Shown here: piece by piece, positions 45,703 to 53,214 of the stretch
Numbering within the stretch: position 1 is the first letter of the stretch
Layout: the number at the start of each line of letters is the position of its first letter
Assembly (NCBI GenBank): GCA_029264305.1
Contig: JARICA010000008.1
Span: forward strand, 124,001-188,000
Origin: Faecalimonas sp.
GTDB lineage: Bacteria > Bacillota > Clostridia > Lachnospirales > Lachnospiraceae
Direction: 5' to 3'
Length of the DNA stretch: 64,000 nucleotides
Notes under the pieces: model-generated
What the model was told of the DNA's origin: nothing
The model's database searches: none
What the model saw: only the letters and a program-made list of their open reading frames with translations
Program-made: the position numbers and the translations under genes

Positions 45703-45731
45703 TTGACATTGTGTGATAAGCATGCTAAACT
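45703..45731 (+). promoter_or_regulatory. Promoter of rplJ-rplL
   Basis: TTGACA (45703-45708), 17-nt spacer, TAAACT (45726-45731); an alternative TATACT begins at 45731. Confidence 0.65.
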
Positions 45732-45740
45732 ATACTAGTA

Positions 45741-45822
45741 ACTGCCGAAGACAGTAGGTGCCGTAAGGCATAAGTTGAGAACGCCTACCGAGGAGATATG
45801 AATTCTTAAATCGAATTTACAC
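45741..45822 (+). promoter_or_regulatory. Ribosomal protein L10 leader RNA
   Basis: 'GAAGACAGTAGGTGCCGTAA' ... 'AACGCCTACCGAGGAGAT' matches the conserved core of the L10 leader, with the GTAGG(T/C)...CCTAC stem and the kink-turn-like GAAGA/GAG region that binds L10(L12)4. Its end (GAGGAGAT) can pair with the 5' arm of the following terminator, the usual attenuation switch. Confidence 0.85.
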
Positions 45823-45856
45823 AATCTCTTTGTCTTAGGATAAAGAGATTTTTTTA
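45823..45856 (+). terminator. Attenuator terminator of the rplJ-rplL operon
   Basis: AATCTCTTT / AAAGAGATT with a 10-nt loop and TTTTTT, 44 nt before rplJ. It is controlled by the L10 leader rather than being an operon end. Confidence 0.8.
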
Positions 45857-45900
45857 TTTATCGGCGGTGCAAGCAAAATCTATAAGGAGGTGCACCATTC

Positions 45901-46437
45901 GTGGCAAAAGTTGAATTAAAACAACCAATCGTACAGGCAATCGCAGAAGACATCGCAGGTGCTCAGTCAGCAGTATTAGTTGACTATCGTGGTTTAACTG
46001 TAGCAGAAGATACAGAATTACGTAAACAGTTGAGAGAAGCAGGTGTTATCTACAAAGTTTGCAAAAACACAATGATGAAAAGAGCTTTTGAAGGAACTGA
46101 GTTTGCAGGTCTTGAAGAATATTTAGAAGGACCAAGTGCTTTAGCAATTTCTAAAGACGATGCAACAGCTCCAGCAAGAATTCTTTGCAAATTTGCAAAA
46201 GACGCTAAAGCGTTAGAAGTAAAAGGTGGGGTTGTTGAAGGTACAGTTTATGATGTTGCTGGTATTCAGGAATTATCAAAAATCCCTTCAAGAGAAGAAT
46301 TACTTTCAAAATTACTTGGAAGTATCCAGTCACCAATTACAAACTTTGCTCGTGTTATTAAACAAATCGCTGAACAGGGTGGAGAAGCAGTAGAAGCTCC
46401 AGCTGAAGAAGCAACAGAAGCTCCAGTTGAGGAGTAA
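45901..46437 (+). CDS. rplJ: 50S ribosomal protein uL10
   Basis: 178 residues from a GTG start with AAGGAGG 11 nt upstream. 'AEDIAGAQSAVLVDYRGLTVAEDTELRKQLREAGVIYKVCKNTMMKRA' is the rRNA-binding domain, and the C-terminal helix anchors bL12 dimers. An Ala/Glu-rich tail ('APAEEATEAPVEE') lengthens it slightly. It represses its own operon through the upstream leader. Confidence 0.98.
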   Translation: MAKVELKQPIVQAIAEDIAGAQSAVLVDYRGLTVAEDTELRKQLREAGVIYKVCKNTMMKRAFEGTEFAGLEEYLEGPSALAISKDDATAPARILCKFAKDAKALEVKGGVVEGTVYDVAGIQELSKIPSREELLSKLLGSIQSPITNFARVIKQIAEQGGEAVEAPAEEATEAPVEE

Positions 46438-46478
46438 TTAAAAAAATAAGAAAATAAGAATTAGTGGAGGAAAATCAA

Positions 46479-46856
46479 ATGGCAAAATTAACAACAGCTG
46501 AAATGATTGAAGCAATCAAAGAATTATCAGTATTAGAATTAAATGAATTAGTAAAAGCATGTGAAGAAGAATTCGGAGTATCTGCAGCAGCAGGTGTAGT
46601 AGTTGCAGCAGCAGGTGGAGACGGAGCTGGAGCAGCAGAAGAAAAAGATGAATTTGATGTTGAATTAGTATCAGCAGGAGCATCTAAAGTTAAAGTAATC
46701 AAAGTTGTTCGTGAAATCACAGGACTTGGATTAAAAGAAGCTAAAGAAGTTGTAGATGGAGCACCAAAAGTACTTAAAGAAGGTGTTACTAAAGCAGAAG
46801 CTGAAGAAATCAAAACAAAATTAGAAGCAGAAGGAGCAGAAGTTAACTTAAAATAA
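46479..46856 (+). CDS. rplL: 50S ribosomal protein bL7/bL12
   Basis: 125 residues from ATG 46479 (GTGGAGG upstream; the track's GTG at 46464 overlaps that site). Dimerisation helix, Ala/Gly-rich hinge, and the factor-binding C-terminal domain ('[44 protein letters not shown]') are all intact. It recruits translation GTPases. A terminator follows. Confidence 0.98.
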   Translation: MAKLTTAEMIEAIKELSVLELNELVKACEEEFGVSAAAGVVVAAAGGDGAGAAEEKDEFDVELVSAGASKVKVIKVVREITGLGLKEAKEVVDGAPKVLKEGVTKAEAEEIKTKLEAEGAEVNLK

Positions 46857-46868
46857 TTTCTGTTTTTG

Positions 46869-46905
46869 AAAGGCGCTTGAGAATTTATTCTCAAGTGCCT
46901 TTTTT
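46869..46905 (+). terminator. Terminator of rplJ-rplL
   Basis: AAAGGCGCTTGAGAA / TTCTCAAGTGCCTTTTTT with one G-T pair. Confidence 0.85.
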
Positions 46906-46964
46906 GCGTTTCTAGGATTTCCTTTTGTTTTTAATCCGTTTTTTATAAATATAAATATAACCTA

Positions 46965-46993
46965 TTGACTTATTGAATTCGATGTTATAAAAT
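46965..46993 (+). promoter_or_regulatory. Distal promoter of the opp operon
   Basis: TTGACT (46965-46970), 17-nt spacer, TAAAAT (46988-46993). The ARG-box-like palindrome starts 10 nt later. Confidence 0.5.
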
Positions 46994-47003
46994 ACATTAA
47001 AAA

Positions 47004-47017
47004 TGCATAAAAATTCA
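47004..47017 (+). promoter_or_regulatory. ARG-box-like operator (ArgR/AhrC) before oppA
   Basis: TGCATAAAAATTCA differs from the ArgR core palindrome TGAATAAAAATTCA at one base and lies at the start region of the distal promoter. ArgR/AhrC repress amino-acid and peptide uptake genes in several Firmicutes; binding here is inferred. Confidence 0.4.
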
Positions 47018-47075
47018 TAAAAGAACAAAAAGAGATGAAAAAAGAGAAAAAAATGAAAAACTTTCACAATTTCAC

Positions 47076-47104
47076 TTGACTTCTCGTTGAAGTTCTACTA
47101 TAAT
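47076..47104 (+). promoter_or_regulatory. Proximal promoter of the opp operon
   Basis: TTGACT (47076-47081), 17-nt spacer, TATAAT (47099-47104), 42 nt before the oppA ATG. Confidence 0.75.
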
Positions 47105-47145
47105 GCCACTTTAAAGAGGTAAAGCAAAAAAAGGAGGAGAAAATT

Positions 47146-48798
47146 ATGAAAATGAAAAAACTTGTAGCGCTATGTCTAGCAGGTGCAATGGCAATTTCAG
47201 TAGTAGCCTGTGGTAGCGGAAACAAAGGTGGAGACTCTAAAACAGCAGGAGCTTATCCAGGAACAAAAGATAAAGATATGGTAACTGTTGATTTAAGAAC
47301 AGAACCAGCGGAGTTAAACTCTATTAAGACATCAGATGTTCCTTCAGGAGATATCTTAAGAATGGTTATTTCAGGGTTATATAAACTTGATAAGGATGAC
47401 AAACCTGTACCTGAACTTGCAGAAGATACAAAGGTAAGTGAAGACGGAAAGACTTACACAATGAAATTGAAAAAAGGTGTGAAATGGTCTAACGGAGAAC
47501 CAGTAACTGCACATGACTTTGTATTTGCATACCAAACAATTTCTAAAAAGGAAACTGGTTCAGTATATGGATTTATCGTATACCAGAATTTATTAAATGG
47601 GCAGGAAGTATTTGATGGAAAGAAAGCTCCTTCAGAATTAGGAGTAAAAGCATTGGATGATTACACATTGGAAGTTACATTTGTTAACCCAATCCCATAT
47701 GCATTACATTTATTCTCATTCTCATCATTCTATCCTTTAAATCAAAAAGCATATGAAGAAATCGGTGCTGATAAATATGCAAAAGATGCAGATAAAATTG
47801 TAACAAACGGTGCTTACAAAGTAGAAGAATGGGTACACGATGATCACATTACTTTAGCGAAAAATGAAGAATACTACAATGCAAAAGAAGTAAATATTCC
47901 AAAAGTAAAATACTTAATGTTAAAAGATGCAAATGCTCGTATGAATGCATTTAAAGCTGGTCAGATCGACGTTATTAACGTTGGTGGAGAACAATTGGAA
48001 CAAGCGAAAAAAGAAGGTATGAAATTAACATCTTATGTTGATAACAGTAACTGGTACTTCCAATTTAACACAAAGAAAAAAGAATTAAGCAATGCTAAAA
48101 TTCGCCAGGCACTTGGAATGGCAATTGACACAGAATCTCTTTGTAAGAATGTAATCAAAACAGGGGCTACACCAGCAACAGGAGTTGTTCCATCATCTAT
48201 CGCAGGTGCAGACGGAAAGAAATATGCAGAAGTACTTGGTGATATTACAGAATACAACACAAAGAAAGCAAAACAGTTGTTTGAAGAAGGCTTGAAAGAA
48301 ATTGGAATGACAGCAGATAAATATAAAATTTCATTCTTAACAGAAGATAGTGCAGGGGCACAGAAAGAAGCAGCGTTCTATCAGGAACAATGGAAAAAAG
48401 CATTAGGAATTCAAGTGGAAATCACACCAATGCCATTTAAAGCAAAATTAGCAGCAATGGATAGTGGAGAATTTGATATTGTTTTTGCTGGTTGGTCACC
48501 AGACTACAATGACCCAATGACATACTTAGATATGTTTGCAACAGGAAATGGTAATAACTATGGTAAATATTCTAATCCAGAATATGATAAATTAATCGCA
48601 GATGCAACAAAAGAAGTTGATAAAGTGAAACGTCAGGGAATGTTAATGGAAGCTGAAAAATTAGTATGCCAGAAAGATGCAGCAATTTATCCTTTATACT
48701 TCCAGTCAGTAACATATACAGTATCTGACAAATTAGAAGGAATGACTCGTACAGGATTCCAAGAATTTGACTTTACAGATGGTGCTAAGATTAAATAG
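47146..48798 (+). CDS. oppA: Oligopeptide ABC transporter substrate-binding lipoprotein
   Basis: 550 residues, family SBP_bac_5. A lipoprotein signal with lipobox 'SVVAC' (Cys22) anchors it outside the membrane. Conserved features: 'LRTEPAELNSIKTSDVPSGDILRMVISGLYKLD', 'LKKGVKWSNGEPVTAHDFVFAYQ', 'IRQALGMAIDTE', 'FAGWSPDYNDPMTYLDMFATGNGNN'. It captures peptides for OppBCDF. AAGGAGG is 8 nt before ATG 47146. A 253-nt structured gap separates it from oppB, probably allowing higher OppA levels than permease. Confidence 0.94.
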   Translation: MKMKKLVALCLAGAMAISVVACGSGNKGGDSKTAGAYPGTKDKDMVTVDLRTEPAELNSIKTSDVPSGDILRMVISGLYKLDKDDKPVPELAEDTKVSEDGKTYTMKLKKGVKWSNGEPVTAHDFVFAYQTISKKETGSVYGFIVYQNLLNGQEVFDGKKAPSELGVKALDDYTLEVTFVNPIPYALHLFSFSSFYPLNQKAYEEIGADKYAKDADKIVTNGAYKVEEWVHDDHITLAKNEEYYNAKEVNIPKVKYLMLKDANARMNAFKAGQIDVINVGGEQLEQAKKEGMKLTSYVDNSNWYFQFNTKKKELSNAKIRQALGMAIDTESLCKNVIKTGATPATGVVPSSIAGADGKKYAEVLGDITEYNTKKAKQLFEEGLKEIGMTADKYKISFLTEDSAGAQKEAAFYQEQWKKALGIQVEITPMPFKAKLAAMDSGEFDIVFAGWSPDYNDPMTYLDMFATGNGNNYGKYSNPEYDKLIADATKEVDKVKRQGMLMEAEKLVCQKDAAIYPLYFQSVTYTVSDKLEGMTRTGFQEFDFTDGAKIK

Positions 48799-48829
48799 TT
48801 CTATATAAGTGAATATATCATGAGGAAGG

Positions 48830-49020
48830 AAAGAGGGAGTTTTATCTTGAGGAAACAGAAGATAACCCCTCTTTGTTCCGAAAAACCGTACCTGTACATT
48901 TGTGGCGGTTATCATAGTGACATGAAGAACAATTTCACAAGTTCTTCATGTTGCTTATGTAAAGTACAAATAACGGCAATAGAAACGTACAGGAAAATGT
49001 TTTGTGCCTTACATAAGCAA
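48830..49020 (+). ncRNA. Structured RNA element between oppA and oppB (candidate)
   Basis: Three strong hairpins fill the gap: A, AAAGAGGG...ATCTT / AAGATAAC-CCCTCTTT (48830-48874); B, ACATGAAGAAC / GTTCTTCATGT (48920-48951); C, a perfect 12-bp TTGCTTATGTAA / TTACATAAGCAA enclosing 46 nt (48951-49020). Further possible pairs are AACCG/CGGTT (48884-48910) and CCTGTAC (48891-48897) with GTACAGG (48987-48993). None is followed by a T run, so these are not ordinary terminators. Probable roles: processing or mRNA stability to set the OppA/OppB ratio, or a regulatory RNA. No known class is recognised. Confidence 0.5.
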
Positions 49021-49051
49021 TATGAAAAAAGAGATGAAGGAGATGAATTAG

Positions 49052-50005
49052 GTGTCGAATCGAATTAAGTTTATATTAAAAAGAATAGTATATTCGTTCA
49101 TTACAGTTGTTGTTCTGATTGGATTCACATTTACATTGATGCATATGTTGCCAGGAGATCCGTTCTCAGGAGGAAAGGCGATTCCGGAAGCGACAAAAGC
49201 AGCATTATTTGAAAAATACGGATTGGATAAACCAATACTTGTTCAGTTTTTTATTTATTTAGGAAATGTGTTTAAGGGAGATTTAGGAGTCTCACTTCCA
49301 GACGGACGTCAAGTTACAGATATTATTGCACAAGCTTTCCCAGTTTCATTTGAATTAGGAATGCGTGCCTTGATTTTTGCGTTTATCCTTGGTATTTTGC
49401 TTGGGGTAGTAGCAGCAGTAAAACGAGGAACAGTATGGGATAGTGCTTCAATGTTTTTTGCGCTTGTAGGTGTATCCGTTCCATCATTTATTATTGGTTC
49501 AATCTTACAATATTTTTTGGGATTGAAATTGTATCAATCTACTGGCGTAGAAGTATTTGCAATCATGGGATGGGAATCAGCAAATGCGAAGATTCTTCCA
49601 GCGTTTGCTTTGGCGTTTAGTTCGATGGCGACAATAAGCCGTTTGATGCGTACAAGCATGCTTGATGTATTGAATTCAGATTATATTAAAACAGCGAAAG
49701 CAAAAGGGTTAAGTAAAAAAGCAATTATTTGGAAACATGCAGTACGTAATGCGATTATGCCGGTTATTACAGTAATGGGACCATTAGTTGCAGCAGTTTT
49801 AACAGGAGCATTCGTTGCAGAAAATATTTTCGCTATTCCAGGTCTTGGAAAATATTTTGTACAATGTGTACAGACAAATAATTACCCAGTTATCGCTGGT
49901 ACTACGATTTTCTATGGTTCATTCTTGATTTTAGCAAACCTTGTCGTAGACTTGATTTATGGTTTTGTCGACCCGAGAGTAAAACTGACTGGTGGAAAGG
50001 AGTAG
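49052..50005 (+). CDS. oppB: Oligopeptide ABC transporter permease OppB
   Basis: 317 residues from a GTG start with GAAGGAG upstream. Six TM helices. 'FTLMHMLPGDPFSGG' near the start and the EAA loop 'YIKTAKAKGLSKKAIIWKHAVRNAIMPVITVMGPLV' are diagnostic of the DppB/OppB permease type. It pairs with OppC in the membrane. Its stop lies 7 nt before the oppC ATG. Confidence 0.96.
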   Translation: MSNRIKFILKRIVYSFITVVVLIGFTFTLMHMLPGDPFSGGKAIPEATKAALFEKYGLDKPILVQFFIYLGNVFKGDLGVSLPDGRQVTDIIAQAFPVSFELGMRALIFAFILGILLGVVAAVKRGTVWDSASMFFALVGVSVPSFIIGSILQYFLGLKLYQSTGVEVFAIMGWESANAKILPAFALAFSSMATISRLMRTSMLDVLNSDYIKTAKAKGLSKKAIIWKHAVRNAIMPVITVMGPLVAAVLTGAFVAENIFAIPGLGKYFVQCVQTNNYPVIAGTTIFYGSFLILANLVVDLIYGFVDPRVKLTGGKE

Positions 50006-50012
50006 TAGCACG

Positions 50013-51014
50013 ATGAGATTGAAAAAAGAAAAAGCATTGGAAGTAGCGCAGATGCCACGCAAAGCATATGATGTGAGCGGAACGATTCCGGCAGAAGCGT
50101 TTGAAGAAATTGGAACAGATGCAAGTAGTATGGAATCTATTGCTCGTCCGTCTGTTAGTTTTTGGAAAGATGCATTTAACCGTGTAAAGAAAAGTAAAGT
50201 GGCAGTAGTCTGTCTTGTTCTTTTGTTAATATTAGTTTTAGGAGCTATTTTTGTACCAATATTTAGTACGTTTGATTATTCGACACAAAATGTTGCCTTT
50301 GCTAATCAACCAATGATGAGTGCAGATCCAGTAAGTGGTAAAGTACATCTTTTTGGAACAGATGCACTTGGGAGAGATGTATTTGTACGTGTTTGGATGG
50401 GAGCGAGAGTATCCTTAACAGTTGCCATTGTTGTAGCTTTAATTGACTGTTTTATCGGTGTTATCTATGGTGGTATTTCCGGTTATTTTGGAGGCGCAGT
50501 TGATAATGTGATGATGCGTATTGTAGAAATTATTAGTGGTATACCATATTTGATTATCGTTATTCTTTTGATGACAGTATTACCTCGAGGAATTGGAACA
50601 ATTATTGTTGCGTATTCTTTGACAGGATGGACGGGTATGGCAAGACTTGTTCGTGGTCAGGTGGTAAGCCTTGGAGAACAAGAATTTGTTGTTGCAGCTA
50701 AATCAATGGGAGCGAAACCAGCAAGAATTATTTCTAAACATTTAGTACCAAATATTTTAAGTGTTATTATTGTAAACATTACATTGGATATTCCAGCGGT
50801 TATCTTTACAGAAGCCTTCCTTTCTATGTTAGGGCTTGGTATTGCACCACCGAAAGCTTCATGGGGAATTATGGCAAATGATGGAATTTTAACATTCCAG
50901 ATGTATCCGGGATTATTAGTTGTCCCTGCGATATTTATCTGTATTACGATGCTTTCTTTCAACTTGTTGGGAGACCAGCTTAGAGATGCATTCGATCCGA
51001 AATTAAGGAGGTAA
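50013..51014 (+). CDS. oppC: Oligopeptide ABC transporter permease OppC
   Basis: 333 residues from ATG 50013 (AAAGGAG upstream; the track start at 49992 lies in oppB). A cytoplasmic N-terminal extension of about 60 residues precedes 'SFWKDAFNRVKKSKVAVVCLVLLLI'. 'HLFGTDALGRDVFVRVWMGARVSL' and the EAA loop 'FVVAAKSMGAKPARIISKHLVPNI' mark OppC/DppC. Confidence 0.96.
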   Translation: MRLKKEKALEVAQMPRKAYDVSGTIPAEAFEEIGTDASSMESIARPSVSFWKDAFNRVKKSKVAVVCLVLLLILVLGAIFVPIFSTFDYSTQNVAFANQPMMSADPVSGKVHLFGTDALGRDVFVRVWMGARVSLTVAIVVALIDCFIGVIYGGISGYFGGAVDNVMMRIVEIISGIPYLIIVILLMTVLPRGIGTIIVAYSLTGWTGMARLVRGQVVSLGEQEFVVAAKSMGAKPARIISKHLVPNILSVIIVNITLDIPAVIFTEAFLSMLGLGIAPPKASWGIMANDGILTFQMYPGLLVVPAIFICITMLSFNLLGDQLRDAFDPKLRR

Positions 51015-51020
51015 CTAGAA

Positions 51021-52019
51021 ATGGAACGTATTTTGAATATAGAGGATTTACATGTTTCCTTTGATACATATGCAGGAGAGGTTCATGCAGTTAGAGGCGT
51101 TTCGCTTCATGTTGATGAAGGAGAAGTGCTAGCAGTTGTAGGAGAAAGTGGTTGTGGAAAAAGTGTAACTGCACAGACAATTATGAAATTAAATCCTATG
51201 CCTCCGGCAAGAATTAAAGAAGGAAAAATTGATTTATGTGGAAAAGATGTTGTTGCGATGAATGAAAAAGAAATGCAAGACATTCGTGGCCAATTAGTTA
51301 GTATGATTTTCCAAGATCCGATGACTTGTTTAAATCCAACGATGAAAGTTGGAAAACAACTTACGGAGACTTTAAAAAAACATAAGAAAATTTCAAAAGA
51401 AGAAGAAAAAGCTGAAGCAATTAAATTGTTGAATATGGTACAGATTCCAAATGCGGAAGAACGTGTAAATCAGTATCCGCATGAGTTTTCAGGTGGTATG
51501 CGTCAGCGTGCTATGATTGCGATGGCATTAGCTTGTAAGCCGAAATTATTAATTGCTGATGAACCTACAACGGCATTAGATGTTACGATTCAGGCTCAGA
51601 TTATGAAGTTGCTTGCAGAATTAGGAAAACAGACAAAAACAGCAGTTATTTTGATTACACATGATTTAGGTGTTGTAGCTAATCTTGCTGATCGTGTATC
51701 TGTTATGTATGCAGGGAAAGTAGTGGAAGAAGGAACGGTAAGAGATATTTTTTATCGTTACGCACATCCATATACAGAAGCATTATTAAAGAGTCTTCCT
51801 ACAGTAGATACAAAAAAAGATGAACAACTTGTATCTATTCCGGGAACACCACCGGATTTATACGCTCCACCAAAGGGATGTGCATTTGCAAGCCGTTGCG
51901 AAAAATGTATGAAAATTTGTAAGAAAAATCAGCCTCCTGTATTTGAAGTGGGCGAGGGACATAAAGCTTCATGCTGGCGTCTACATCCGGATTTTCCAGG
52001 TAAAAAGGAGGAAAATTAG
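51021..52019 (+). CDS. oppD: Oligopeptide ABC transporter ATPase OppD
   Basis: 332 residues. Walker A 'GESGCGKSV', signature 'EFSGGMRQRAMIAMALACKPKLLIADEPTTALD', then 'ITHDLGVVANLADRVSVMYAGKVVE' and the C-terminal oligopeptide-transporter extension with clustered Cys ('GCAFASRCEKCMKICKKNQPP') that binds an Fe-S cluster in related Dpp/Opp ATPases. Overlapping ribosome site AAGGAGG in oppC's end. Confidence 0.97.
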   Translation: MERILNIEDLHVSFDTYAGEVHAVRGVSLHVDEGEVLAVVGESGCGKSVTAQTIMKLNPMPPARIKEGKIDLCGKDVVAMNEKEMQDIRGQLVSMIFQDPMTCLNPTMKVGKQLTETLKKHKKISKEEEKAEAIKLLNMVQIPNAEERVNQYPHEFSGGMRQRAMIAMALACKPKLLIADEPTTALDVTIQAQIMKLLAELGKQTKTAVILITHDLGVVANLADRVSVMYAGKVVEEGTVRDIFYRYAHPYTEALLKSLPTVDTKKDEQLVSIPGTPPDLYAPPKGCAFASRCEKCMKICKKNQPPVFEVGEGHKASCWRLHPDFPGKKEEN

Positions 52020-52021
52020 TC

Positions 52022-52972
52022 ATGGAGAAATTAATTACACTAGAAAATGTATCGAAACATTTCCATGTAGGACGTAAACAAACATTAGTTGCAGTAAATA
52101 ACGTAAACATGGATATTTATAAAGGTGAAACACTAGGAGTTGTAGGTGAATCAGGTTGTGGAAAATCCACATTAGGACGAACAGTTATGGGGATTTACTC
52201 TCCAACTTCTGGAAAAATCACATATAATGGAGAAGAAGTAAAAGTCAAGAAAACAAAAGACCGTTACGAATATTCTAAAAAAGCGCAGATTATTTTTCAA
52301 GATCCATATGCTTCATTAAATCCTCGTATGACAGTAGGAAGTATTATTGCTGAAGGTATGGAAATTCATAATATGTATGACAAAGAAACACGTCAGAAAC
52401 GAGTATATGAATTGTTGGAAACTGTAGGATTAAATAGGGAACATGCTAACCGTTTTCCTCACGAATTCTCAGGTGGACAAAGACAACGTATAGGAATTGC
52501 TCGTGCGTTAGCAGTAGAGCCTGAGTTTATCGTTTGTGATGAACCGATTTCTGCTCTTGATGTTTCTATTCAGAGTCAAATTATTAACTTGTTAAAGAAT
52601 CTTCAAGAAGAGCATGGGTTTACTTATATGTTTATTGCTCATGATTTGAACATTGTAAAATATATTTCAGACAGAATAGCTGTTATGTACCTAGGCAACC
52701 TCGTGGAGCTCGCAGATAGTGATGAAATCTACGAACACACGTTGCACCCATATAGTCAGGCGTTATTGGATGCGGTACCGATACCAGACCCGGAAAAAGA
52801 GTCTTTGAAAGAAAGAAAACTCTTGTCTGGAGACGTACCAAGTCCAATTAACCCTAAACCAGGCTGTCCGTTTGCTGGACGTTGTCCAAAAGCAACAGAA
52901 GCTTGTAGAACGACATCCCCTGAATTGAAAGAAGTAAGACCAAATCATTTTGTGGCATGTCACTTATATTAA
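52022..52972 (+). CDS. oppF: Oligopeptide ABC transporter ATPase OppF
   Basis: 316 residues. Walker A 'GESGCGKSTLGR', signature 'EFSGGQRQRIGIARALAVEPEFIVCDEPISALDVSIQ', and the Cys-containing tail 'GCPFAGRCPKATEACRTTSPEL'. It forms the ATPase heterodimer with OppD; their genes are 2 nt apart. A terminator ends the operon. Confidence 0.97.
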   Translation: MEKLITLENVSKHFHVGRKQTLVAVNNVNMDIYKGETLGVVGESGCGKSTLGRTVMGIYSPTSGKITYNGEEVKVKKTKDRYEYSKKAQIIFQDPYASLNPRMTVGSIIAEGMEIHNMYDKETRQKRVYELLETVGLNREHANRFPHEFSGGQRQRIGIARALAVEPEFIVCDEPISALDVSIQSQIINLLKNLQEEHGFTYMFIAHDLNIVKYISDRIAVMYLGNLVELADSDEIYEHTLHPYSQALLDAVPIPDPEKESLKERKLLSGDVPSPINPKPGCPFAGRCPKATEACRTTSPELKEVRPNHFVACHLY

Positions 52973-52991
52973 AGGAATAGAGAATAGATAA

Positions 52992-53027
52992 AATAGAGTT
53001 ATAGTAACTGTAACTCTATTTTTGTTT
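52992..53027 (+). terminator. Terminator of the opp operon
   Basis: AATAGAGTTA / TAACTCTATT stem with a 9-nt loop, then TTTGTTT. Confidence 0.8.
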
Positions 53028-53055
53028 AGAAAAATATATAGTTGTAAAAAATCTC

Positions 53056-53084
53056 TTGACAAGCCTAAAATCGTATGATACAGT
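53056..53084 (+). promoter_or_regulatory. Promoter of rpoB-rpoC
   Basis: TTGACA (53056-53061), 17-nt spacer, TACAGT (53079-53084; the exact -10 frame within GATACAGT is uncertain). It implies a leader of about 120 nt before rpoB. Confidence 0.5.
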
Positions 53085-53214
53085 TAAAAATGCACTATTG
53101 TGGATAATCATGCCCACATAATGCGATGAAAATCGGTAAGAAAGCCGTTTTTCATTGTATATTACGAGGAAAATAACATGAGAGCCAAATAAATATACAA
53201 GGAGTGAAACGTCA

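Noticed and set aside
48820-49068. 82-codon plus-strand ORF between oppA and oppB
   Set aside because: No ribosome site before its ATG, it overlaps the oppB start, and its codons are dictated by strong hairpins. Treated as an untranslated structured region.
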